The notes under the pieces were generated by a model. The model did not search any database. It worked only from the letters and a program-made list of their open reading frames with translations, and was not told the origin of the DNA. From DAMCAP01 sp964369265 (GTDB lineage: Bacteria > Bacillota > Clostridia > Oscillospirales > Ruminococcaceae), in the NCBI GenBank assembly GCA_964369265.1, contig CAYJEV010000059.1:1-11005 (forward strand): a stretch of DNA of 11,005 nucleotides, written 5' to 3'. Both the position numbers and the translations under genes were made by a program. Of this stretch, positions 5,530 to 11,005 are shown in pieces. Positions within the stretch are counted from its first letter, which is position 1; each line of letters begins with the position of its first letter.

Positions 5530-6552
5530 ATGATACAAAGAAAGGTGAGAGCCGTTGTTATGTTGCTTGCAGTGCTATTAGTGTTTGCTTCGTGTAGCGA
5601 TGCAGCGAGCGAGCTTAGCGATATAGCAAACGCAGCTGGCGAACTAAAAGATAGTGGCGTTGGGTTTGGCGATACAGTCGGCGCTGCCACTAATAAATCA
5701 GGAACTGCCTCAGCAACAACAGTCGCTGGAACAAGAGATTCCGCAGCGGTTGTGTTATCAACATCGGCTGATGGCAGCAACGAAAGAGTTGGTAATGCTT
5801 CAATTATAGATACATCTAATCTTAGTCAGGGCTATTTTATGGTTAAGTATACTGGCGGCAAATCTAAGATAAAGATGCAGATAACAAAAGCAGGAGGCAC
5901 AACCTACACATACGACCTTAATCCAAAAGGTGTGTTTGAAGCTTTTGTCATATCTCAAGGAGATGGCTCGTATACAATAACTATAAACGAAAATATTCAA
6001 GGCAACAGCTATTCAGTTGTGGATACAGCGACAATCAATGTTAAGCTTGATAATGAGTTTTTGCCATTCCTTCATCCAAATCAATATGTAGATTATGACA
6101 GCAATACAATATCAGTTCCAAAAAGTGTTGAGCTTGCAAGAAGCGCAAATACAGATTTAGATGTTATTGATTCTGTTTTTGACTATGTTGTTGGTGCGAT
6201 AGATTATGACTTTGATACAGCAGCGACAATATCAGATTTCTACATTCCAGACATTGACTCAACGCTGACAACAGGAAAAGGAATGTGTTTTGATTATGCT
6301 GTTACAATGACTTCAATGCTGAGAGTTCAGCGCATACCAACGCAACTTGTATTAGGCTATGCTGGAAGCGCTTATCATGCGTGGATTAATGTTTACACAC
6401 CTGAAACTGGCTGGATAGATGGGGCTATACATTTTGATGGCTCTAAATGGGTTAGAATGGACCCAACATTTGTGTCTACTGGCGGTTCTGGAAGCGCAGT
6501 AACTCAATATGTTGGCGATGGTAGCAATTATAATGCAATGTATTTTTATTAA
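5530..6552 (+). CDS. Transglutaminase-like surface lipoprotein
   Basis: The 340-residue protein starts with a lipoprotein signal (RK, hydrophobic core, lipobox VFASC with Cys22). A low-complexity Ala/Ser/Thr/Gly linker (about 23-90) and a probable beta-rich domain (about 95-175) follow. The C-terminal transglutaminase-like (TGc) domain keeps the full triad: Cys253 in GKGMCFDYA, His283 in YHAWINV and Asp311 in RMDPTF. Proteins with this fold act as cross-linking enzymes, cysteine proteases or peptidases; which applies here is unknown. It should be anchored on the outer face of the membrane. AGGAGG lies 11 bases before the ATG. It is the first gene of the operon and ends 28 bases before the GspF-like gene with no terminator between, which suggests it works with the pilus-like machine, for example on its subunits or exported substrate. 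That link is inference. Confidence 0.88.
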   Translation: MIQRKVRAVVMLLAVLLVFASCSDAASELSDIANAAGELKDSGVGFGDTVGAATNKSGTASATTVAGTRDSAAVVLSTSADGSNERVGNASIIDTSNLSQGYFMVKYTGGKSKIKMQITKAGGTTYTYDLNPKGVFEAFVISQGDGSYTITINENIQGNSYSVVDTATINVKLDNEFLPFLHPNQYVDYDSNTISVPKSVELARSANTDLDVIDSVFDYVVGAIDYDFDTAATISDFYIPDIDSTLTTGKGMCFDYAVTMTSMLRVQRIPTQLVLGYAGSAYHAWINVYTPETGWIDGAIHFDGSKWVRMDPTFVSTGGSGSAVTQYVGDGSNYNAMYFY

Positions 6553-6580
6553 ATAATCAGAAGAATAGGAGAATTAAGGC

Positions 6581-7657
6581 ATGGTAAAGAATGTGGATGG
6601 CGTAAAGCTTCAAAACTTAAATTTTAAGGCACTTAACTCATCAGAGCTTGCATTTTTCTTTGAGCAGTTATCAACATTTTCAGGGAGCGGAATTGCAACA
6701 TGGGAGAGCTTGGGTATAATAAGCGAGCATAGCAAGGATCAAAAAAACAAATCTCTTTTTGATGCTCTTTATGATATGGTATCTGGGGGCAACTTCCTTT
6801 CAATAGCGATGGATAAATGCGGATGTTTCCCTGATTATGCAATTGGTTTAATTGAGGTTGGAGAGCAAACAGGGCGAATTAGGGAAGTATCTGAAACGCT
6901 TTGCGAGTTTTACAAAAGCAAAGACAGGCTGTCTGAGAGCATTAGATCTTCAATAACATATCCGCTTTGTATGTCGGCTATGGTGTTGGTGGTTGTGTTT
7001 GTGCTTTTAGTTCAAGTTATGCCTGTATTTGAGCAAGTTTTCTCTCAATTAGGTCTTGGGCTTAACTCTGTTTCATTATTTTTATTAAATCTTGGGCAAA
7101 CGCTAAACAATTCAGTTGTTTACATATTTGGTGTTTTAGTAACGCTTGTGATTATTGGCTTTGCTTTAAGATTTACAGCTGGAGGAAGAAAAATACTCTC
7201 TAACTTATACGATAAAGCGCCTCTCACTGGAATGCTTTCAGATGCAGAGAACGCTAATAGATTTGCCTTTTCCATGTCGCTAATGCTTGGAAGCGGGCTT
7301 GATGCTTTAAATGCGCTTGAGTTTTCAATGCTTATAACTGAAAGCGAAAGAGTTAACAGCAAGATAAAAACCATCATTACAGAATTTGAAAAGGGCGAGA
7401 GTTTAACTGATGCGATTATCATAAGCGAGATATTCAAGCCGATGTATAATGGTATGTTAGTTGCTGGCATGAGGAGCGGTAGTGTTGAAGAGATGTTTAT
7501 GTCAATTTCAGAGAGATACTATGAAGACGCTGAAAGATATACACAAAGAATGCTATCTATTATAGAGCCTAGCTTAGTTGCAGTGCTTTGCATAATAGTT
7601 GGTATGGTAATGCTATCAGTAATGCTTCCGCTAACTGGCATACTTGCTGGTATGTAG
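6581..7657 (+). CDS. Type II secretion/type IV pilus platform protein, GspF/PilC family
   Basis: The 358-residue inner-membrane protein has two GspF (T2SSF) domains, at about 21-145 and 224-350. Three membrane helices lie near 127-147, 176-197 and 330-352. Family signatures include VGEQTGRI (93-100), RSSITYP (122-128) after the first cytosolic domain, and SIIEPSLVAV with a closing LPL near the end. Such proteins form the membrane platform that the cytosolic ATPase turns or pushes to insert or remove pseudopilins. The ATG at 6581 has AGGAGA 8 bases upstream. Its stop codon TAG overlaps the SD of the next gene, showing tight coupling. The length is a little shorter than the roughly 400 aa usual for PilC. 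It is the only platform protein in the operon. Confidence 0.93.
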   Translation: MVKNVDGVKLQNLNFKALNSSELAFFFEQLSTFSGSGIATWESLGIISEHSKDQKNKSLFDALYDMVSGGNFLSIAMDKCGCFPDYAIGLIEVGEQTGRIREVSETLCEFYKSKDRLSESIRSSITYPLCMSAMVLVVVFVLLVQVMPVFEQVFSQLGLGLNSVSLFLLNLGQTLNNSVVYIFGVLVTLVIIGFALRFTAGGRKILSNLYDKAPLTGMLSDAENANRFAFSMSLMLGSGLDALNALEFSMLITESERVNSKIKTIITEFEKGESLTDAIIISEIFKPMYNGMLVAGMRSGSVEEMFMSISERYYEDAERYTQRMLSIIEPSLVAVLCIIVGMVMLSVMLPLTGILAGM

Positions 7658-7669
7658 GAGGAGATGAAT

Positions 7670-8008
7670 ATGAACCTAACCTATAGAATAAAAGCGATTA
7701 CTAAGAGCGCAGCTTTTTGGTCAATAGTATTGTTCGGGTTGGTAATATGGGCTATCTCTTTTGGTGTACAAGATGTTTCAAAGACAGTGGCTGAGCAGCA
7801 GACATTGGTGCTTGAGAATGCTGTTAGAAGAATAGCTGTTCAGTGCTATGCATTAGAGGGAAGCTACCCAACCAGCCTTGTATATATGGCTGACAATTAT
7901 GGGCTTTATTATGACGCAGAAGATTATGTAATTCACTATAACAATTTAGGCTCTAACTTACTGCCAGAGGTATCTGTGTTTTATATTGGTGGAGATGGAG
8001 AGCAGTAA
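7670..8008 (+). CDS. Pseudopilin-like small membrane protein
   Basis: The product has 112 residues: a basic N-terminus (MNLTYRIKAITKS), one membrane helix at about 14-33, a helix (about 35-55, TVAEQQTLVLENAVRRIAVQ), then a short globular part with YALEGSYPTSLVYM, NYGLYYD and NNLGSN. This layout matches small pilin-like proteins encoded next to GspF and PilT in Clostridia, as I recall them. There is no standard prepilin cleavage motif (Gly before Phe-Thr-Leu-Ile-Glu). I chose the ATG at 7670 because AGGAGG (7656-7661) is 8 bases away; the ATG at 7664 is only 2 bases from it. The SD overlaps the stop of the GspF gene. It is probably a structural subunit of a short pseudopilus, anchored by its N-terminal helix, but the function is not proven. 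Confidence 0.75.
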   Translation: MNLTYRIKAITKSAAFWSIVLFGLVIWAISFGVQDVSKTVAEQQTLVLENAVRRIAVQCYALEGSYPTSLVYMADNYGLYYDAEDYVIHYNNLGSNLLPEVSVFYIGGDGEQ

Positions 8009-8047
8009 TAGAGAAAAAAGAGGAAAGAGAGAGGAGAGGATAGAGAT

Positions 8048-8533
8048 ATGAACCATAGTAAAAGCTTGACTGTGGATATGATATTTGTGCTTGCCTTGTT
8101 TAGTGTTTACACACTCAGCTCCTTGTTTCTCGCTGTTATAGGTGCTGATGTATATCGCAACAACGCAGATTTCTCTGAATCTAACTATAATGTTAGAACT
8201 TCAGTGCTATACCTAACCGAGAAGGTTAGGCAGAGCGAGAATGTGGATAGAGTTTCAATTGGAACTGTTAATGGGCTAGATGCCTTAGTTTTATCCCAAG
8301 TTATAGGCGAGGATGTTTATAACACATGGATATACACAGAAGAAGGCTATCTTTGTGAAGTGTTAACAGGCGAGGGAATGGAAATTGTTCCTGGAATAGG
8401 GCAGAAGATAATGCCGATAAACTCAATGTCGTTTGATTTAGATGATAAAGGGCTTTTATCAATTGGTGTTACTGATAGTAAAGAGGAAACTTATAATGCG
8501 AAGGTTTTCCTTGAGTGTGTGGAGGTGCAGTGA
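8048..8533 (+). CDS. DUF4860-type pseudopilin-like membrane protein
   Basis: The 161-residue protein has a single N-terminal membrane helix (about 8-32, VDMIFVLALFSVYTLSSLFL) followed by GADVYRNN and an extracellular domain. I recognise the pattern GADVYR ... NVRTSVLYLTEKVRQSENVD ... WIYTEEGYLCEVL as that of DUF4860 proteins, which sit in clostridial pilus/secretion operons. The middle part resembles minor pseudopilin domains of the GspJ/PilW type (YLxxKVRQ), but that is a weaker impression. There is no prepilin peptidase site. The ATG at 8048 follows AGGAGAGGA at about 7 bases, at the end of a 31-base all-purine tract (8010-8040). Its TGA overlaps the next ATG (TGATG at 8531-8535), which points to translational coupling. 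Confidence 0.8.
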   Translation: MNHSKSLTVDMIFVLALFSVYTLSSLFLAVIGADVYRNNADFSESNYNVRTSVLYLTEKVRQSENVDRVSIGTVNGLDALVLSQVIGEDVYNTWIYTEEGYLCEVLTGEGMEIVPGIGQKIMPINSMSFDLDDKGLLSIGVTDSKEETYNAKVFLECVEVQ

Positions 8534-8973
8534 TGAAAAATGAAACACTAGCAACTAACTCCAAAACACGATACTTTCTTATTGAGATAGTTGTTAACTG
8601 CCTTGTGTTTGCAATAGCAGCTTCAATTTGTCTAAATTTGTTTGTTTCTGGTTATATCAAAAGCCATGACAGCAGAGATTTATCTTTAGCTTCGCTTGAA
8701 GCTCAAAGCATGGCTGAAATAATTAAATCGGCAAACGGAGATATGGAGATTGTTGCCGAGCTTGTTGGAGCAGAAGCTAAAGGAGGAGAGCTTTTAGTTT
8801 ATTATGATGGAGATTGGAATATAGCTTCTTCTGAAACTGCTGAGTTTACAATGACAATTAACACAACGCTTGAGGCAAGCTTAGTTCGCTCTCAAATTAG
8901 CGTTGCAGATTTAGAGGGAGTTATATTTGAGCTTCCTGTGGTTAAATATATTGAAAGCGGGGTGGGTGCATGA
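8533..8973 (+). CDS. Pilin-like membrane protein with a prepilin-like FLIE core
   Basis: The 146-residue protein has a polar N-terminus of about 13 residues (KNETLATNSKTR). The segment YFLIEIVVNCLVFAIAASIC follows and continues to about residue 38. FLIE places a Glu where type IV prepilins carry their Glu+5, but the residue before the aromatic one is Arg instead of Gly, so a standard PilD cut is unlikely. After the helix come a heptad-like Ala/Ser-rich helix (LSLASLEAQSMAEIIKSA) and a small beta-rich part. It is probably a minor pseudopilin. The ATG at 8533 has GGAGG 7 bases upstream and overlaps the preceding TGA by one base. Its own TGA overlaps the next ATG (ATGA at 8970-8973). I am confident that it is a gene and moderately confident of the role. 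Confidence 0.78.
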   Translation: MKNETLATNSKTRYFLIEIVVNCLVFAIAASICLNLFVSGYIKSHDSRDLSLASLEAQSMAEIIKSANGDMEIVAELVGAEAKGGELLVYYDGDWNIASSETAEFTMTINTTLEASLVRSQISVADLEGVIFELPVVKYIESGVGA

Positions 8974-9392
8974 GAAAAGCTCGCTCAAACAGACCAATAA
9001 TTGCGACTGGCGTTATATCGCTAATAACTTTTTTCTCAATTTTGCTACTTACTTCTTTTTCTTTTCTTATATTGTCAAGTGCAAATACAGATAGCGAGCT
9101 TGCTGAAAAGACAGCCCTTTCTGTATCAGAGCATTTTGCAGCTGATAACTTTGCGGAGCAAAAGCTTGTTAGCCTTTCTGAAATTGTAAATGCTAACACA
9201 GGAGAGGAGCTATTAACAGCGCTTTCTGTTGGTGGATTTTTAGTTGTCGAAGATTTAAGCTTTGAGGGAATGGTGGTTGAATATTCTGTTCCTATCAACG
9301 ATAAAAAAATGTTGTATGTTAAGATAGGGATAGATAGCGATAATACTCTACACAGACTTAGCTGGCAAACACAGCCGTTATTACTACTATAA
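8970..9392 (+). CDS. Single-helix membrane protein, probable minor pseudopilin
   Basis: The product has 140 residues: a basic N-terminus (MRKARSNRP), one long hydrophobic helix at about 10-36 (ATGVISLITFFSILLLTSFS), a helical Ala/Glu-rich stretch (about 40-85, SELAEKTALSVSEHFAADNF), then a small beta-rich C-terminal part ending SWQTQPLLLL. The topology is inside-to-outside with a short extracellular domain, as in its two upstream neighbours. No family motif is recognised beyond that likeness, and there is no prepilin cleavage site. The start overlaps the previous stop (ATGA), with GGGGTGG just upstream as a weak SD, so translation probably depends on coupling. It is followed by 22 bases and then the PilT-like gene. 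Confidence 0.72.
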   Translation: MRKARSNRPIIATGVISLITFFSILLLTSFSFLILSSANTDSELAEKTALSVSEHFAADNFAEQKLVSLSEIVNANTGEELLTALSVGGFLVVEDLSFEGMVVEYSVPINDKKMLYVKIGIDSDNTLHRLSWQTQPLLLL

Positions 9393-9414
9393 TAAAGAAG
9401 GAATGGTGATTTAG

Positions 9415-10548
9415 ATGGAAATGCAAGTAAAAAATGAAAACAATTTAAACTTAAATGAGTTACTAACTGATCTTGTTTCAAAAGATGCTGTTGACATATT
9501 CTTTGTAGCTGGTAGACCAATTAGTTACAAAAAGCATCACAAAATTATGGAGCTTTCAGACCAAAGGCTTCTTCCTCCTGCAATTGAGGATTTAATAAAC
9601 CAAGTTTACAAAACAGCGAATAGAGATATTAATATCTTCAAAAATCGCGGCGATGATGACTTTTCTTTTGCTCTAAAAGGCGTTGCACGTTTTAGAATGA
9701 GTGCGTATAAGCAAAGAGGCTCATATGCTGCGGTAATTCGTGTTGTTGCGTTCACATTGCCAGATCCAAAAGAGCTACATATTCCAGATGAAATTGTTAA
9801 CTTATCTGGAAAGCAAAGAGGCTTAGTGCTTGTAACTGGTTCTTCAAGCAGCGGTAAAACAACGACTTTAACCTGCGTGTTAGATGAAATAAACAAAAAC
9901 CGTCACACACATATAATTACATTAGAAGACCCAATTGAGTATCTTCATGCACATAAAAATAGCATTATCAGCCAAAGAGAAATCTCCCTTGACACTGATA
10001 ACTATCCAATAGCGCTTAGAGCTGCTTTAAGACAAAGCCCTGATGTTATACTTATTGGTGAGCTTCGTGATGAAGAAACAATTAAAATTGCATTAACTGC
10101 TGCTGAAACAGGACATCTTGTGTTCTCTGCTTTACATACTTTAGGGGCTGCAAACTCAATTGATAGATTGGTTGACAGCTTCCCTTCAAACCAACAGCAA
10201 CAAATTAGAATGCAGCTTTCTATGACACTCCAAACTGTTGTGTGCCAACAACTAGTTCCAGTTATTGGTGGTGGAGTAATGCCTGTGTTTGAGATTATGC
10301 ATTGTAACAACGCCATCAGAACGCTAATTCGTGATGGACGTACGCACCAAATTAACTCCATCATTCAGTCCTCTTCCAACGAAGGAATGATTAGCATGGA
10401 TACAAGCCTTGCTAACCTATATAAAGAGGGCAGAATCACTAAAGAGGTTGCAATAACTCATGCTCTAACTCCAGCCTTCTTGCTAAGACAAATTGGCGAG
10501 GAAATCCCAACAGACAGCTCCTTTAGAGCTAGAATGACAGCTAAGTAA
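9415..10548 (+). CDS. PilT-family type IV pilus/secretion ATPase
   Basis: The 377-residue cytosolic hexameric AAA-like ATPase has all four motifs of the PilT/GspE superfamily. These are Walker A GSSSSGKTT (142-150), an Asp box (ITLEDPIEYLH, 168-178), Walker B (SPDVILIGELRDEET, 208-222, with Glu216) and a His box (ETGHLVFSALHT, 231-242). The C-terminal region (AIRTLIRDGRTHQI, GMISMDTSLANLYKEG) is that of PilT and not PilB or GspE. The N-terminal region (about 11-125) matches PilT's short PAS-like domain, and the total length is typical. The Walker A lacks the usual GPTGSGKS spelling but fits GxxxxGKT. PilT normally powers pilus retraction. Here it is the only ATPase in the operon and may serve as the sole motor. 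The ATG at 9415 or the one at 9421 could be the start; AAGGA is ~12 bases upstream. A terminator follows at once. Confidence 0.93.
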   Translation: MEMQVKNENNLNLNELLTDLVSKDAVDIFFVAGRPISYKKHHKIMELSDQRLLPPAIEDLINQVYKTANRDINIFKNRGDDDFSFALKGVARFRMSAYKQRGSYAAVIRVVAFTLPDPKELHIPDEIVNLSGKQRGLVLVTGSSSSGKTTTLTCVLDEINKNRHTHIITLEDPIEYLHAHKNSIISQREISLDTDNYPIALRAALRQSPDVILIGELRDEETIKIALTAAETGHLVFSALHTLGAANSIDRLVDSFPSNQQQQIRMQLSMTLQTVVCQQLVPVIGGGVMPVFEIMHCNNAIRTLIRDGRTHQINSIIQSSSNEGMISMDTSLANLYKEGRITKEVAITHALTPAFLLRQIGEEIPTDSSFRARMTAK

Positions 10549-10554
10549 TTATTT

Positions 10555-10590
10555 AAAAAACACCCGAGCCTAAAAAAGCTGGGTGTTTTT
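10555..10590 (+). terminator. Intrinsic terminator of the pilus-like operon
   Basis: AAAACACCC-g-AGC and GCTGGGTGTTTT form a stem of about 12-13 bp with one bulged G and a loop of about 8 bases (CTAAAAAA), followed by a T-run ending at 10590. It begins within 10 bases of the PilT-like stop codon. The A-rich left flank makes it potentially bidirectional. Confidence 0.87.
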
Positions 10591-10681
10591 GATGTTTATA
10601 GTTGATTTTGTGGATTCAGTTAATTAAGGTGAACGGACAATCGCAAGGGTTGTTTCTGCATTTTCATTTTGATAATTTATC

Positions 10682-10745
10682 TGCAAACTATAAGTGACAT
10701 TACAAATTGTAGCGGCGACTATTAGTCCTACTTTAAATTTGTGCG
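10682..10745. repeat. Direct repeat, copy 1 (decayed palindrome)
   Basis: This copy matches the one at 10813-10872 over TGCAAA(A)CTATAA, TGACATT, ATTGTAGCGGCGACTA and a T-rich end, with scattered differences and one gap. In this copy the right arm of the palindrome reads AGTCCTAC and no longer pairs with GGCGACTA. Confidence 0.75.
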
Positions 10746-10766
10746 ACGGTGAGTCGAGCGCCGCAC
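10741..10766. repeat. Imperfect GC-rich palindrome between the direct repeats
   Basis: GTGCGACGG pairs with GCGCCGCAC except for two positions, around TGAGTCGA. This isolated GC-rich hairpin in AT-rich DNA has the look of an interspersed palindromic element. Confidence 0.5.
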
Positions 10767-10812
10767 CCTACCATTTTTGGGGCATAAACTTTTGGTGTGT
10801 CATTTATGGTCA

Positions 10813-10872
10813 TGCAAAACTATAAATGACATTGCAGATTGTAGCGGCGACTAGTAGTCGCCATTTTAAGTT
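10813..10872. repeat. Direct repeat, copy 2 (intact palindrome)
   Basis: This is the second copy of the repeat at 10682, 131 bases downstream. It contains GGCGACTA-G-TAGTCGCC, an 8-bp perfect palindrome with a one-base centre (about 10846-10862). The same style of GGCGAxT...AxTCGCC palindrome occurs in the acpP terminator. Confidence 0.75.
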
Positions 10873-10897
10873 ATGTGTAAATCATATGGTTTTATTG

Positions 10898-10937
10898 CCA
10901 TCAAGGGTCCGCTTTGCTTACTTGATGGGTGTTTTTT
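10898..10937 (+). terminator. Orphan terminator-like hairpin
   Basis: CCATCAAG (10898-10905) and CTTGATGG (10921-10928) form an 8-bp perfect stem with a 15-base loop, followed by GTGTTTTTT. No gene ends just upstream on the plus strand. It is either a second-line terminator for the pilus-like operon, the end of an unrecognised small RNA, or part of a repeat. Confidence 0.5.
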
Positions 10938-11005
10938 AATCTCGCTATTGTTTTAGTTCAAGCATAAAGTTATGTCACGATGGCGATTTTAGCTTAAACA
11001 TAAAT

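Larger units (their letters stand above)
10591..11005. other. Non-coding mosaic of short palindromes after the operon
   Basis: No ORF of note is present on either strand. The stretch holds ACAATC-GCAAG-GGTTGT at about 10637-10653, two related direct repeats at 10682 and 10813, an imperfect palindrome GTGCG...CGCAC at 10741-10766, and a terminator-like hairpin at 10898-10937. The G+C of these modules is visibly higher than that of the surrounding DNA. It ends at the window edge without a gene start. Confidence 0.6.

Noticed and set aside
7664..7669. ATG at 7664 as start of the pseudopilin-like gene
   Set aside because: It is only two bases from AGGAGG. The in-frame ATG at 7670 has proper 8-base spacing.
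8515..8532. Six-codon upstream extension of the pilin-like gene at 8533
   Set aside because: It would overlap the SD itself. The ATG at 8533 has GGAGG at a good distance and stop-start coupling with the gene before.
8942..9520. Long minus-strand ORF of 192 codons opposite the pilus genes
   Set aside because: It is an antisense shadow of two well-supported coupled genes, with no SD or recognisable domain.
10682..10872. Possible CRISPR array
   Set aside because: There are only two diverged copies 131 bases apart, with no regular spacers and no cas genes nearby.

Overview
The window reads as chromosome of an AT-rich, low-GC, spore-forming member of the Clostridia (Bacillota). The grounds are strong AGGAGG-type ribosome binding sites, sigma-A-like promoters, lipoproteins with a lipobox, a SpoVM-like micro-gene, and a clostridial type IV pilus/type II secretion-like operon that includes a DUF4860-type protein. 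I cannot fix the genus or species from the sequence alone. There is no tRNA, rRNA, CRISPR array, transposase or phage gene.

Left part, minus strand, about 17-2980. The order in the direction of transcription is: a small polytopic membrane protein (2552-2980) and a CaCA-type cation exchanger (1579-2532), driven by a clear promoter at 3012-3040; a cysteine-rich multi-zinc-ribbon protein (397-1500); then a 52-residue two-helix membrane protein (155-313) followed at once by a 23-codon gene (71-142) that aligns well with the sporulation peptide SpoVM; then a terminator-like hairpin at 17-56. A near-perfect palindrome (318-360) overlaps the ribosome binding site of the 52-residue gene.

Centre, about 3041-5529. 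A stand-alone acyl carrier protein gene (3246-3473) has its own promoter and is followed by a repeat-like stretch and a strong terminator (3627-3661). Facing it on the minus strand is a lipoprotein with nine internalin-like leucine-rich repeats (3697-5127). A roughly 400-base divergent intergenic region separates this from the next operon and holds a promoter for each side plus two very short ORFs with plausible ribosome binding sites.

Right part, plus strand, 5412-10590. One promoter appears to drive seven tightly spaced genes ending at a clear terminator: a transglutaminase-like lipoprotein, a GspF/PilC platform protein, four small single-helix pseudopilin-like proteins (one of DUF4860 type), and a PilT-family ATPase. 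Together they look like a reduced pilus or secretion machine. The ATPase would power movement of the pseudopilins through the GspF protein in the membrane, and the surface transglutaminase could act on proteins at the outer face. No prepilin peptidase, PilB-type extension ATPase or PilMNO set lies in the window, and none of the four small proteins has a standard prepilin cleavage site. This operon is the best candidate here for an incompletely described system.

The last ~415 bases (10591-11005) carry no gene that I can support. They are a mosaic of short palindromes, including two ~60-base direct repeats and a second terminator-like hairpin.
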